Positions 8,678-18,815 of a DNA stretch of 64,000 bases are shown piece after piece (position 1 is the first letter of the stretch; every line of letters begins with the position of its first letter). Made by a program: the position numbers and the translations under genes. This stretch comes from Terriglobia bacterium (GTDB lineage Bacteria > Acidobacteriota > Terriglobia > Bryobacterales > Bryobacteraceae). Under the pieces are notes generated by a model. It was not told the origin of the DNA and searched no databases. It saw only the letters and a program-made list of their open reading frames with translations. Location: assembly GCA_020073305.1 (NCBI GenBank), contig JAIQFK010000006.1:124001-188000 (forward strand), read 5' to 3'.

Positions 8678-11116
8678 TTACGCCAGGTCGAACTTCTCCT
8701 GGTGCATGAGCGCGTCGCTTTTCACCAGCACCGTGCGGCCTAGAATCAGCTCCAGCTCCTGCAGGTAGTCGTTCTTATTCGACTTGAGCAGCTTGGCGAC
8801 TTCGGGATTGACGCGCAGCGTCACGTCACGTTCCAGCACCGCGGCCACCTTCTGCGCCTCTTGCAGAATTTCGCCCACCACCGTCTGCACGCTCTTGACG
8901 TAGCCCGCGCCTTCGCAGTACGGACATGGCGAGCACAGCGTGCGCTCCAGGCTCTGTTTCACCCGCTTGCGCGTGATCGCCACCAGGCCGAAATCGTTGA
9001 ACTGCAGAATTTTATTCGGCGCACGGTCGGCGCGCATGGCGTCTTCGAGCGCCTGCATCACCTTCTGCCGGTTCTTGCGCTCGTCCATGTCGATGAAGTC
9101 CACCACGATGATGCCGCCCAGATCGCGCAGCCGGATCTGCCGCACAATCTCCTTCACCGCGTCGGTGTTGGTCTTGACGATGGTGTCTTCCAGGCGGTTG
9201 GACTTGCCAACATATTTGCCGGTGTTGATGTCGATCGCCACCAGCGCCTCGGTCTGGTTGATGACGATGTATCCGCCCGATTTCAGCCAGACCTTCGGCC
9301 GCAGCGCTTTCTCCAGTTCCTGCGTGATGTTGAACTCGTCGAAGATGGGCGTCGTGCGGGTGTACAGCTTCACGCGGTTCACCAGCGCTGGTTGAAACCG
9401 CTGCACGAAGCTCACCACGTTTTCGTATTCCTCTTCGTTGTCCACCCAAATGGTTTTGAACGCGGACGTAAGCTGATCGCGTAAAATGCGCTGCACCACA
9501 TCGAGATCGTGATGGACCAGCGCCGGCGCCGGCTTCTTCTCGGCCTTCTGACGCATATCCAGCCACATGTTGTAGAGAAACAGCATGTCGGCGCGCAGTT
9601 CCTCTTCCGTGCGCCCGTCGCCGGCCGTGCGCACGATGAAGCCGCCCGGTATGCCGCTGCGGTTGGCCTGCAGCACGCGCTTTAGCCGGGTGCGCTCCTC
9701 ATCGCTCGGAATCTTGCGGGACACGCCGATATGGTCGACGGTGGGCATGTAGACCAGGAAGCGACCGGGCAGCGCGATGTGCGAGGTGATGCGCGCGCCT
9801 TTTTGACCCAGGGGCTCCTTAGCGATCTGGACAATGATCTCCTGGCCCTCGCGCAGCAGGTCGCTGATGGATGGCTGGCCGGATTTTTCCGGACGTGCCG
9901 CGGGCGCGCGCTGCGGCTCCGGTCTTGCTTCACTGCGAACCTCGGGCGCCTGGACTTCACGCGCCTTCTCCTCGGTACGCTCGATCGCTCCCGGAGGCGC
10001 GCCGCCGGCACGCATCTTGCGGCGCATCCGGCGTGACATCCGATGCAGGTAGCGCGGCCCCTGCTCGCGCAGCGTCGCGGTCAGGCTCGTCGGAATCCGC
10101 GCCGGCTCGGCGCCTTCCTCCTGGCCTCCGGCGGCCTCAGCCGTCTCCCCAGCACTCTCTGCTGCTGCATCTTCGGAACTCTCTTCGGCAGGCGCACTCG
10201 ATTCCGGCTCGCTCTCCGCCAGATCCGCCGCGGCCAATGCTTCTGGCTCCGAAGGCTCCTCCGCAACGCTCGCGCGCATCTCCATGACCGGTGCTTCTGC
10301 GACGCGGCCTTCTGTCTCCTCGTCTCCCCGTCTCCCCGTCTCCCCATGAGCCGGTGGCTCTTCCACCTCGGCCGTCAGCACCTGCGTGCTCGCCTCAGTG
10401 ACTGGCTCGTCGGGCTGCTCCTCTTCCGGCAGTTCCGCGATCGAATCGGCCGCCTCAGTCGCCGATTCAGAAGCCCCGTACTTAGCCAGCGATTCCCCGG
10501 GTAAAACGGCAAAGTCCTCGTCGCTTTGCTCGGTCGTCGCCGCTTCCGCCGGCGGCCCCTCTTGTCTGGACCGCGCAGCCGGCGAGAAGTACTTCGATTC
10601 CGGAATCCCCCTGCCTCCGCCACCCTTCGGCCGGCGCCGGCGTGAGCGGTGTCCCCGCCGGTCGCGATTGTCGCGAAACTCGCGCTGTTCGGGCCGCGCC
10701 TCGGGAGCGGGAGCGGCGGGCTGCGCGTCGGGCGCCGGTTGCGCCACCGCCGTTGCCCCTTCCGGTGCGGGTGCAGCGGCCGCTGCTGCAGGGGGAGGCC
10801 CCGTGGCCGTGGCCACCGCACTGCTCCCTTTTTCCAGGCGCAGCACCTTCTCTTCAACGTCGGTTACGACCTTGTCGTATTCTTCGTTGTCTTCGAAAAA
10901 GTCCGAAACGTAGAGAAACGCGTCGCGATCGAGCCCGATGTCTACGAACGCCGACTGCATTCCGGGAAGCACGCGCGTGACGCGGCCTTTATGAATACTG
11001 CCGGCCAGAGAATATTCTTTCTCACGCTGATAAAAAATCTCGACAACCTGATCGTCCTCGACGAGCGCCACTCTGGTCTCGTGGCGAGTCGAGGAGACAA
11101 CCAACTCTTTCGACAT
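8678..11116 (-). CDS. rng: ribonuclease E/G family endoribonuclease with large internal insertion
   Basis: 812 residues against ~490 for RNase G. The S1-like start (ELVVSSTRHETRVALVEDDQ, then VLPGMQSAFVDIGLDRDAFL) is intact to residue ~75. It is followed by ~340 residues of acidic, Ala/Glu/Pro-rich low complexity, after which the S1 domain resumes (SDLLREGQEIIVQIAKEPLG) and the catalytic domain follows. The metal-binding aspartates lie in AIDINTG (~627) and VVDFIDMDE (~672), and the zinc-link cysteines in CSPCPYCEGAG (~730). The C-terminus QEKFDLA matches RNase G. It processes rRNA and mRNA in the cytoplasm. A good Shine-Dalgarno (GGAGGAAG) precedes the ATG at 11116. It is downstream of rodA on the same strand. 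Confidence 0.92.
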   Translation of the reverse strand: MSKELVVSSTRHETRVALVEDDQVVEIFYQREKEYSLAGSIHKGRVTRVLPGMQSAFVDIGLDRDAFLYVSDFFEDNEEYDKVVTDVEEKVLRLEKGSSAVATATGPPPAAAAAAPAPEGATAVAQPAPDAQPAAPAPEARPEQREFRDNRDRRGHRSRRRRPKGGGGRGIPESKYFSPAARSRQEGPPAEAATTEQSDEDFAVLPGESLAKYGASESATEAADSIAELPEEEQPDEPVTEASTQVLTAEVEEPPAHGETGRRGDEETEGRVAEAPVMEMRASVAEEPSEPEALAAADLAESEPESSAPAEESSEDAAAESAGETAEAAGGQEEGAEPARIPTSLTATLREQGPRYLHRMSRRMRRKMRAGGAPPGAIERTEEKAREVQAPEVRSEARPEPQRAPAARPEKSGQPSISDLLREGQEIIVQIAKEPLGQKGARITSHIALPGRFLVYMPTVDHIGVSRKIPSDEERTRLKRVLQANRSGIPGGFIVRTAGDGRTEEELRADMLFLYNMWLDMRQKAEKKPAPALVHHDLDVVQRILRDQLTSAFKTIWVDNEEEYENVVSFVQRFQPALVNRVKLYTRTTPIFDEFNITQELEKALRPKVWLKSGGYIVINQTEALVAIDINTGKYVGKSNRLEDTIVKTNTDAVKEIVRQIRLRDLGGIIVVDFIDMDERKNRQKVMQALEDAMRADRAPNKILQFNDFGLVAITRKRVKQSLERTLCSPCPYCEGAGYVKSVQTVVGEILQEAQKVAAVLERDVTLRVNPEVAKLLKSNKNDYLQELELILGRTVLVKSDALMHQEKFDLA
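10311..10345. repeat. GGGAGAC-type heptamer tract inside the RNase E/G insertion
   Basis: On the minus strand about four tandem units of GGGGAGAC/CGGGGAGA type occur here. They encode a Gly/Arg/Glu/Asp stretch (ETGRRGDEETEGR) within the low-complexity insertion. Similar tracts occur at 15159-15188 and 56394-56418. Confidence 0.6.
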
Positions 11117-11459
11117 GAAACTTCCTCCGTCGGGTTCCAGGATCTGCTCGGAACCGGGAGGAACGTGGACACCCCGCGTGCGTTTCGCGATGTGGAGGGC
11201 GTCGCCAACTGATGGCGCCGACCGCCAGCGATGTTTCAGAAGCTCACGCTTACCGGCGGGGTGGAGATCCAGCTCTACAGCCGCCGCCGGCGGGGAACCC
11301 GCTCCTCATTCGGATGCGCGCCCTCAACGAGCGCCCGCTGCTCCGAGAGTCCGGTTAGGCCCCCAACAAAATTTTACAGGCGGCCCCATGCCGCCCCAGA
11401 TCTGATCAACAACACCGGCCGGCCCGCGAACTCGCTGCGCCCGCAAAACCGGCGAACCC
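11117..11459 (-). other. leader region of the RNase E/G gene
   Basis: 343 bp between rodA and the RNase E/G gene, on whose strand it forms the upstream region. The only clear element is the Shine-Dalgarno GGAGGAAG just before the ATG at 11116. Short open frames on the plus strand have no features of real genes. RNase E in other bacteria regulates itself through its leader; I cannot see a specific structure for that here. Confidence 0.4.
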
Positions 11460-12551
11460 TTAATTGACAAACCGCCGCAAACGAACGTTGTTCACCAGCC
11501 CCAGCATCAGGAACATCGACAACATACTGGAACCGCCCGCGCTCATCAACGGCAATGGGATTCCGGTGACAGGCATACGCCCCACCACCATTCCCACGTT
11601 GACCAGGACGTGGAACAGCACCAACGCCGCCACGCCCATACAGATGTACATTCCGGCGCGATCCGGCGCCGTCTGCGCGTTCTTCACAATCTGCATCAAC
11701 AGCATGAAGTACAGCGCCAGCACTACCACCACTCCCACAAACCCATGTTCTTCGGCAAACGCAGAGAAGATGAAATCGGTGTGCGGCACCGGGAGAAACC
11801 GAAGCTGCGTCTGCGTGCCTTGCGCCACCCCTTTGCCCCACATGCCGCCCGCTCCCACCGCAATCTTGGACTGAATCACCTGATATCCCGTGCCCCGCGG
11901 ATCACGGTCCGGATCCAAAAAACTCACCAGGCGGGCTTTCTGATACGGCTGCAGGAAGTGAATACCAACAGGCAAAACCAGAATCACGAGCACTCCGACC
12001 GCCGCCAGATACCGCCAGTTCAAGCCCGCCAGAAAAGCCCCCACCGCCAGAATCGGGAGGTACGTCAGGGCCGTTCCCAGATCCGGTTCTTTGACGATCA
12101 GCAGCATCGGTATCCCGATGAGCGCCAGAACCTTCAGCAGATCCCGCGTCTCCAGGGTATCGCTGTGCAGCTCCGTCATGAAGCGAGCTACCAATAATAT
12201 TATCACCAGCTTGACGAATTCTGATACCTGAAGATGAACCCCGGGCGCGAGCGGGATCCATCGTGTCGAGCCGAACGCCTGTTTGCCGATCAGCAGCACC
12301 GTCACCAGCAGCCCGATCGACAGCAGATACAGCGCGGTAATGTGCTGCATCAGCGCGTGGTAATCGACCGACGTCGCAATCCACATCAGCAGCAGGCCCG
12401 CCGCCGTCCAGATGATCTGTTTCCACCAGGCATCTTGCCACGCCGTCCCGTGCGCTGCGCTGAAGATCTGCACCACCCCCAGCGCGCAGATCACTAGCGA
12501 TATGATCACCATGCCCCAATCAATGTCGCGGACGTTCAGGTAGCCGCTCAC
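11460..12551 (-). CDS. rodA: rod-shape peptidoglycan glycosyltransferase RodA
   Basis: 363 residues, the normal length for SEDS-family RodA, with about ten membrane segments. Family motifs are visible: GSTRWIPLAPGVHLQVSEFVKL, VKEPDLGTALTYLP, and the C-terminal PVTGIPLPLMSAGGSSML block that lines the catalytic cavity. RodA polymerises lipid II glycan strands during cell elongation together with PBP2. Its ATG overlaps the mrdA stop by 4 bp (ATGA), so translation of the pair is coupled. Confidence 0.95.
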   Translation of the reverse strand: MSGYLNVRDIDWGMVIISLVICALGVVQIFSAAHGTAWQDAWWKQIIWTAAGLLLMWIATSVDYHALMQHITALYLLSIGLLVTVLLIGKQAFGSTRWIPLAPGVHLQVSEFVKLVIILLVARFMTELHSDTLETRDLLKVLALIGIPMLLIVKEPDLGTALTYLPILAVGAFLAGLNWRYLAAVGVLVILVLPVGIHFLQPYQKARLVSFLDPDRDPRGTGYQVIQSKIAVGAGGMWGKGVAQGTQTQLRFLPVPHTDFIFSAFAEEHGFVGVVVVLALYFMLLMQIVKNAQTAPDRAGMYICMGVAALVLFHVLVNVGMVVGRMPVTGIPLPLMSAGGSSMLSMFLMLGLVNNVRLRRFVN

Positions 12552-14464
12552 TCGCGTTCCCCCCCAGGGGTGGATGGCTCAGTGCCTTTTGGCAGATCAG
12601 GGGAGACGGGTGCCGCGGGCGCCGCGGGCGCCGGCTTGTTCCCTGCCAGCAGGCTCTGGCCGAGTCGCGTCTTCTTGTCCACGTAGGCCTTGAGCACGTC
12701 GCGAACCAGCGCGGCTGTGAAGTAGCTCTTCTCGCCGCCCTCATACAGTCCCGCCACCACGATTTCCGGATGTTCGGGGGGCAGAAATCCAACGAACCAC
12801 GCATTGTCCTTCCCGGCTTTCCCGCCCCTCTTGAGGAATGCGTTCGAGGCAAGCTGAGCCGTACCGGTTTTGCCGCAGACTTCGACTCCGGGGAGTTTCG
12901 CCCGGACACCCGTGCCACCCGCCTCGTTCACCACGCCGCACATGCCCGAGACCACCTTGGCGACGTTTTCCGGATTGAGGGCGAGCTGATGTGGCGGCTC
13001 CGGCTTGGCCGACTTCAGCAGGTGCGGCTTGTACCAGACGCCTCCCATCGCGATGCCGCCTATAGCGCGTGCCAGTTGAATGGGGGTGACGGTGACTGCG
13101 CCCTGGCCAATGGACACGGAGATGGTCTCCCCGGCGTACCATTTCTGCCGGAAATTGCGGATCTTCCATTCCGAGGAAGGGACCACGCCAGAGGCTTCGT
13201 TTGGCAGGTCCACGCCGCTGGCATGGCCGTATCCGGCCTGCGTGGCATAGTACGCAATCTGATCGATGCCGAGGCGGTTGCCGACGTTGTAAAAATACAC
13301 GTCGCAGGAGCGCACGATGCCCTTGTGAAGGGAGACCGTTCCGTCCACTTCATGGCACTTGTAATAGTGCCCGTAGAACGTCGCGCCGCCGGGACAGTGA
13401 ATCGTAAACTGATCGTCGATCGCGCCCGCCTCCAGGCCTGCAATCGCCATGAGCGGTTTGAATGTGGAGCCGGGCGCAAATTGCGCCTGAATGGCGCGAT
13501 TCAGCAGCGGATGATCCGGGTTGTCCAGCAGCTCTTTCCAATCGGAGGACTTGATGCGCACCGAGAATTTGTTGGGATCGAACGTCGGCCGGCTGGCCAT
13601 GGCCAGTACTTCGCCGTTGCGGGGATCGAGCGCCACAATCGCGCCCTTGCGGCCCTCGAGCGTCAACTCCGCCACGGTCTGCAGATCCAGATCGAGCGTG
13701 AGTTCCAGGTCCTTGCCTTTGACGGGTTCCTTGATACCCAGCACCTGCCGCTCCCGGCCGCGATTGTCCACCACCACCTCGCGCTGCCCGTCCACTCCCA
13801 TCAGCGTGTCGTTGTACTGCTTTTCGATACCGAATTTCCCGATCACCGATCCGGTTTCGTACTTGGCGAATTCCGGCTCATCCAGTTCCGACTCGCTGAT
13901 CTCACCCGTGTACCCGATCACGTGCGCGGCGAATCCGTTTTGCGGATACAGGCGCCGCTCCGCGTGGATCAGCTCCAGCTCCGGGAAGAACTCGGGATCG
14001 CTGTGCGATTCGACGAAGGCAATATCGGCGGGAGTCAGTTCCTGCTTGATGATCACCGGCTCGTACTTCGGACGTCCCTTGTAGCGTTTGAGCTGCAGTA
14101 AGAGATCGTCGTAGTCGAGATGCAAGCCGTCCGCGATCGCTTTCAGGTGCTCCGGCTTCACCGTCTCGCGCGAGAGCAGCAGGCTCCACGACAGGTGGTT
14201 GTCCACGATCACCCGCCCATCGCGATCCAGGATTTTGCCGCGCGCGGCAATCACCGGCACGGATTTGATGCGGTTTCGCTCCGCCAGCCCCTGGTACAGC
14301 TCGGGGTTGCGCACCTGCAGATCCCAGAAACCCGAAATCAGAAACAGAAAAATCGCCACCGTGACGTACTGGATGACCGCAATCCGCCCGGCAGCGAATT
14401 TGGGGTCGTCGCGTAATCCCGTTTTTGTGTGGCGGGTATCTGATTCAAGCGAAAGGAGCTTCAC
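12548..14464 (-). CDS. mrdA: penicillin-binding protein 2 (class B transpeptidase)
   Basis: 638 residues: one N-terminal membrane helix (IAVIQYVTVAIFLFLISGFW), the PBP dimerisation domain (~60-230), then the transpeptidase domain. Catalytic motifs are SxxK in APGSTFKPLMAIAG (~330), SxD in RSCDVYFYNVG (~385) and KTG in VCGKTGTAQLAS (~535). The enzyme cross-links peptidoglycan in the periplasm in the elongasome. The C-terminus carries an Ala/Pro-rich tail. It overlaps rodA by 4 bp and follows mreD by 70 bp. Confidence 0.95.
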   Translation of the reverse strand: MKLLSLESDTRHTKTGLRDDPKFAAGRIAVIQYVTVAIFLFLISGFWDLQVRNPELYQGLAERNRIKSVPVIAARGKILDRDGRVIVDNHLSWSLLLSRETVKPEHLKAIADGLHLDYDDLLLQLKRYKGRPKYEPVIIKQELTPADIAFVESHSDPEFFPELELIHAERRLYPQNGFAAHVIGYTGEISESELDEPEFAKYETGSVIGKFGIEKQYNDTLMGVDGQREVVVDNRGRERQVLGIKEPVKGKDLELTLDLDLQTVAELTLEGRKGAIVALDPRNGEVLAMASRPTFDPNKFSVRIKSSDWKELLDNPDHPLLNRAIQAQFAPGSTFKPLMAIAGLEAGAIDDQFTIHCPGGATFYGHYYKCHEVDGTVSLHKGIVRSCDVYFYNVGNRLGIDQIAYYATQAGYGHASGVDLPNEASGVVPSSEWKIRNFRQKWYAGETISVSIGQGAVTVTPIQLARAIGGIAMGGVWYKPHLLKSAKPEPPHQLALNPENVAKVVSGMCGVVNEAGGTGVRAKLPGVEVCGKTGTAQLASNAFLKRGGKAGKDNAWFVGFLPPEHPEIVVAGLYEGGEKSYFTAALVRDVLKAYVDKKTRLGQSLLAGNKPAPAAPAAPVSPDLPKGTEPSTPGGERE

Positions 14465-14534
14465 GGCAGGCCTGGACCCTACGCCTTCTTATACCAGTGT
14501 ATCGGAAAAGCCGAACTTCGCAAGATTTCTTAAG

Positions 14535-15068
14535 TTACGTGCGCTCTTTTAACTTGTCCAGAAAATGAAACAGCGACACAGCCACCAGTGCGTTCAGCAA
14601 GCCGAGCACCAACGTGCGTTGCGTTTCGAAGTTCATTTGCTGCCCCAGCAGACCCCGGGAAAGCGCCCAAAAGACGAACTGGTGGAAGACAAAGAAAAAG
14701 AAGCCCAGAATCAGGCGGATCAGCGGATGATCCACATCCAGCCGCAACCCGACTGACGCCGCCACGTACCCGATAATCGTCTTGGTGATCCCGAACATCC
14801 CTAACGGGTTCTTGGAAAGAGAGTCCTGCGCCAGCCCCACCAGCGCGCCCACGAACAGGCCGCCGATCGGGCTGCGCCGCATCAACGCGAAATAGATCGT
14901 AACAATGAGCGGCAACTCCAGGTATGCCAGGAACTGGAAAAACAACGGGACGTAGACCTGAAACAGGATGGCGGCCAGTGGCACCAGAAACAAGACCCAG
15001 GCCTTGAAGCGAGAAATCTGGGTCTCCCGCTGGTTGTGCAGCAGAACGTGGTCGTCCGAGTACCTCAT
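14535..15068 (-). CDS. mreD: rod-shape-determining protein MreD
   Basis: 177 residues with about five membrane helices, matching MreD. The segment SPIGGLFVGALVGLAQDSLSKNPLG matches the conserved G-x-x-G-L-x-x-D motif of the family. MreD is an inner-membrane member of the elongasome that binds MreC. The start overlaps the mreC stop by 4 bp and position within mreBCD confirms the identity. Confidence 0.92.
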   Translation of the reverse strand: MRYSDDHVLLHNQRETQISRFKAWVLFLVPLAAILFQVYVPLFFQFLAYLELPLIVTIYFALMRRSPIGGLFVGALVGLAQDSLSKNPLGMFGITKTIIGYVAASVGLRLDVDHPLIRLILGFFFFVFHQFVFWALSRGLLGQQMNFETQRTLVLGLLNALVAVSLFHFLDKLKERT

Positions 15069-16345
15069 CGCGGCGGAGTTGCAGAGTCGGACGGCTTCGC
15101 CTTGGGTGGTGGCGCGGCAGCCCGCGGCCCCGTTGATCCCGATGGCTTCGCAGCAATACTCCCCCCGTCTCCCGCTCTCCCCGTCCCCCCATCAGCCCGG
15201 GGCTTCGCCTGCCCATTGGCCTCGTTGGGCTTCGGAGCAGAGGTCCCCGCGTCTGCGCTGGGCTTCGATGACGCGGCCGGCTTTTCACCCGGCTTGATCG
15301 CTAAATTGAAATCCACCGGCTTCGTCCCCGGAGGATTGTCTCCGAATTTGTGGTTTTGCGCGGCCCCGACTTCCTGGTAGTGCTCGCGCATTCTATCCGC
15401 ATCGGTGGCCAGCGCGGGAGCGTTGTTTGGCCCGCCCGTCGCGCCCGTGGGCGCCGCTTCACCCGCGGCCGGCGCCAGCGGGGGTGCAAGGTAGATGGGG
15501 CCGCCGGCGGTCTTGACCTCCGGAATCTCCTGGTGGACGCCCTCGAGGATGATCAGCACCTCTTCCAGGCCGTTCGCCACCCCGCTGGGATCAAGGGTAA
15601 TGTCCTGGAATGAGCTGCCGGGCCTGGCTGCCGTGACCTGCCCGGCGGGCATGCCCTTGGGGAAAATGCGGTCGTCGCCGGAGGTGTAGAACCACTCTCC
15701 GGTTTCGACCTTTTCTTCGTTCTGCACATAGTCCACGCGGCACGTGCCGTGGCCCAAGCCCTTCAGGATTCCCCGCACATGATTCTTCTGCGAGACCACG
15801 CCCGCAGCGAAGTTCGGGTCCGTCACCAGCAGAACCTGCGACGCCGTGGGATACGCCGCCAGCACTTTGCCCACGATGCCATCCGGCGTCACCACCGCCA
15901 TACCCTTTTGCACCCCCGATGCGGAGCCCCGGTCCACAAACACCGCGGTGTTGGATGCGCCGGCCGCTGTCGCGATGACCCGCGCGCCGATCATCTTGGA
16001 GGGCGTCCGGGTTTCAAAGGCGGTCAGCGCCTTGGCCCGGTCGGCCGTCTCCAGCTCCGCCTTCAGAAACTGATTCTCCAGTTTCAACCGGCCCAGTTCG
16101 GCCCGCATTTTCTCATTCTCCGAGCGTGTGTCGCGCAATACGACGTAGTTCTGGAGAAATCCCGAAGTGCCGCCGCGCGCCCCTTCAATGGTCCGCGCCA
16201 GCGGCGTTACCGCCGTAACGGCCCACACGCGGATGAGCCTTACATCGCTGTCGTTCTTAACTTGGTAGGCCAGCAGGATGAGCTGGGCGAAGATGACCAG
16301 CAGCAGAACCGTAACATTGCGGTACCGGCTGAGCAGGGTCTCCAT
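15065..16345 (-). CDS. mreC: rod-shape-determining protein MreC
   Basis: 426 residues from the ATG at 16345. A single N-terminal membrane helix (VTVLLLVIFAQLILLAYQV) is followed by a coiled coil (residues ~65-100, SENEKMRAELGRLKLENQFL) and the two beta-barrel periplasmic domain with GIVGKVLAAYPTASQVLLVTDPN. The last ~140 residues are a Pro/Ala/Lys-rich tail that most MreC proteins lack. MreC scaffolds PBP2 and RodA. A GTG 36 bp upstream is possible, but METLLSRYRN fits the family start better. Confidence 0.92.
   Translation of the reverse strand: METLLSRYRNVTVLLLVIFAQLILLAYQVKNDSDVRLIRVWAVTAVTPLARTIEGARGGTSGFLQNYVVLRDTRSENEKMRAELGRLKLENQFLKAELETADRAKALTAFETRTPSKMIGARVIATAAGASNTAVFVDRGSASGVQKGMAVVTPDGIVGKVLAAYPTASQVLLVTDPNFAAGVVSQKNHVRGILKGLGHGTCRVDYVQNEEKVETGEWFYTSGDDRIFPKGMPAGQVTAARPGSSFQDITLDPSGVANGLEEVLIILEGVHQEIPEVKTAGGPIYLAPPLAPAAGEAAPTGATGGPNNAPALATDADRMREHYQEVGAAQNHKFGDNPPGTKPVDFNLAIKPGEKPAASSKPSADAGTSAPKPNEANGQAKPRADGGTGRAGDGGSIAAKPSGSTGPRAAAPPPKAKPSDSATPPR
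15159..15188. repeat. GGGAGAC-like heptamer tract inside mreC
   Basis: Degenerate units of the same GGGAGAC/GGGGAGAG type as at 10311-10345, read on the minus strand, encoding Gly/Arg/Asp-rich residues (GGTGRAGDGGS) in the disordered tail of MreC. Confidence 0.5.
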
Positions 16346-16432
16346 AACCGCGAGAATCAGAAGCCACGAGCCAGAACTCACCCTCTGGCGATTTCACTCT
16401 GCGTTCTGACTTCTGACTTCCTCCTCCTGTCA

Positions 16433-17497
<1,065 letters not shown>

Positions 17498-17609
17498 CTA
17501 CAGGGAATGTTAGCATAATTCTGAAACACAACAGGGTATTTTTGCTTGCAGGCCGATTGGATCAAACCATGCAGATGTTCAGTAGCAATGGGCCTCTGAT
17601 TTTCTCCGC

Positions 17610-18728
17610 ATGAAGACCAGCCGCCGCTTCTTTCTGCTCGGCTCGGGCGTCTCGCTCGCCTGCGGCAGGCGCCGGGCCACCGTTTTTCCAGGCTACGCTT
17701 TCGTGGCCAATCACGGCGAAAAATCCGTTGCCGCGGTGGATCTGACGCGCTTCTCGGTGGCCCGCCAAATTCGCCTGGAAGCCGCACCCTCCGCGCTCAT
17801 CGCGGATTCCGGCCGAAATGCGGTCTATGTGCTGGCGCCCGAAAACGGCACGGTCTACGAGATCGATGCAGCCCGTCTCGAGTTGAAACGCAAATTATCG
17901 CTGGGCAACCCGGTGGTTTCCTGGCGTATGGCGCCCGCCGGCGGGTCGCTGTGGCTGTTGTCCCGGTCTCCGCATACGCTCGTCCAGGTGGATGTCGGCC
18001 GTCTTCAGGTGAAAACGCGACTAAAACTCCCCGCCGCTCCGGAGGATTTTGACCTCGACCGCGAAGCACCCCTGGCCGCCGTCAGCTTTCTGGACACGCA
18101 ATCTGCCGCTGTCATCGACCTGGCCAAGCCAGCCATCCAACGAATCGTCCCCGCAGGCGACGATCCCCGCTCCGTCCGCTTCCGCTCCGACGGCCGCCAG
18201 ATGTTGATCGGCAACCGTAGCGTGCGCAAGCTCACCGTTCTCGACACCCTGACCGGCGCCACTCTGGTGCGCTTGCCGCTGCCCATCGAGCCGGAGAACT
18301 TCTGCGTGAAAGCCGATGGCGGGCAGGTCTTCATCACCGGCAAGGGGATGGACGCCGTGGTCGTCTTCCACCCGTACCAGACCGAAATCTCCGAGACCGT
18401 GCTCGCCGGAAAAACGCCCGGAGCCATGGCCATCTCCGCCGCACCTGAGTACCTGTTCGCGGCCAATCCCGAATCCGGCGACGTCACCATTCTCGAAGTG
18501 CAGACGCGCAAGGTGCTTGCCTCCGTCTCCGTCGGCCAGGAACCGTGCTATATCACCTTCACTCCGGATAACCAGTACGCTCTGGTGGTAAACCGCCGCT
18601 CCGGCGACCTCGCCGTAATTCGCTTGAGCGCGCTCGCCAACCGCGCCCCGCGCGTTCGCACCATTCCGCTGTTCACGATGATTCCCGTGGGCTCGGAACC
18701 CGTCTGCGCCGCCGTCCTGGCCACATAG
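17610..18728 (+). CDS. exported YVTN-type beta-propeller protein
   Basis: 372 residues. The N-terminus SRRFFLLGSGVSLACG has a twin-arginine motif followed by a hydrophobic stretch, suggesting Tat export. The rest is built of repeated ~40-residue blades (GYAFVANHGEKSVAAVDL, YLFAANPESGDVTILEVQ, YALVVNRRSGDLAVIRL), as in the YVTN/lactonase-like beta-propellers. These bind partners or ligands in the envelope; no catalytic residues can be assigned. It starts 151 bp from mreB on the opposite strand. Confidence 0.75.
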   Translation: MKTSRRFFLLGSGVSLACGRRRATVFPGYAFVANHGEKSVAAVDLTRFSVARQIRLEAAPSALIADSGRNAVYVLAPENGTVYEIDAARLELKRKLSLGNPVVSWRMAPAGGSLWLLSRSPHTLVQVDVGRLQVKTRLKLPAAPEDFDLDREAPLAAVSFLDTQSAAVIDLAKPAIQRIVPAGDDPRSVRFRSDGRQMLIGNRSVRKLTVLDTLTGATLVRLPLPIEPENFCVKADGGQVFITGKGMDAVVVFHPYQTEISETVLAGKTPGAMAISAAPEYLFAANPESGDVTILEVQTRKVLASVSVGQEPCYITFTPDNQYALVVNRRSGDLAVIRLSALANRAPRVRTIPLFTMIPVGSEPVCAAVLAT

Positions 18729-18744
18729 GTGCCGTGCTCCGGAA

Positions 18745-18815
18745 CCTAAAACCTGACACCTAAAACCTAAAACCTGACACCTAAAACCTGACACCTAGCA
18801 CCTGACACCTAAAAC
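18745..18815. repeat. ACCTAAAACCTGAC tandem repeat
   Basis: Several imperfect copies of ACCTAAAACCTGAC, with 7-bp sub-units ACCTAAA and ACCTGAC, fill the gap between the propeller gene and rsgA and run into the last codons of rsgA. There is no unique spacer, so it is not a CRISPR array. A related AGGTGCC tract lies at 48655-48675. Confidence 0.85.

Noticed and set aside
12770-14101. 443-residue open frame antisense to mrdA
   Set aside because: Shadow frame of the PBP2 gene, with no family features.
18745-18815. Possible CRISPR array
   Set aside because: Direct 7/14-bp tandem units without unique spacers, and no cas genes nearby.
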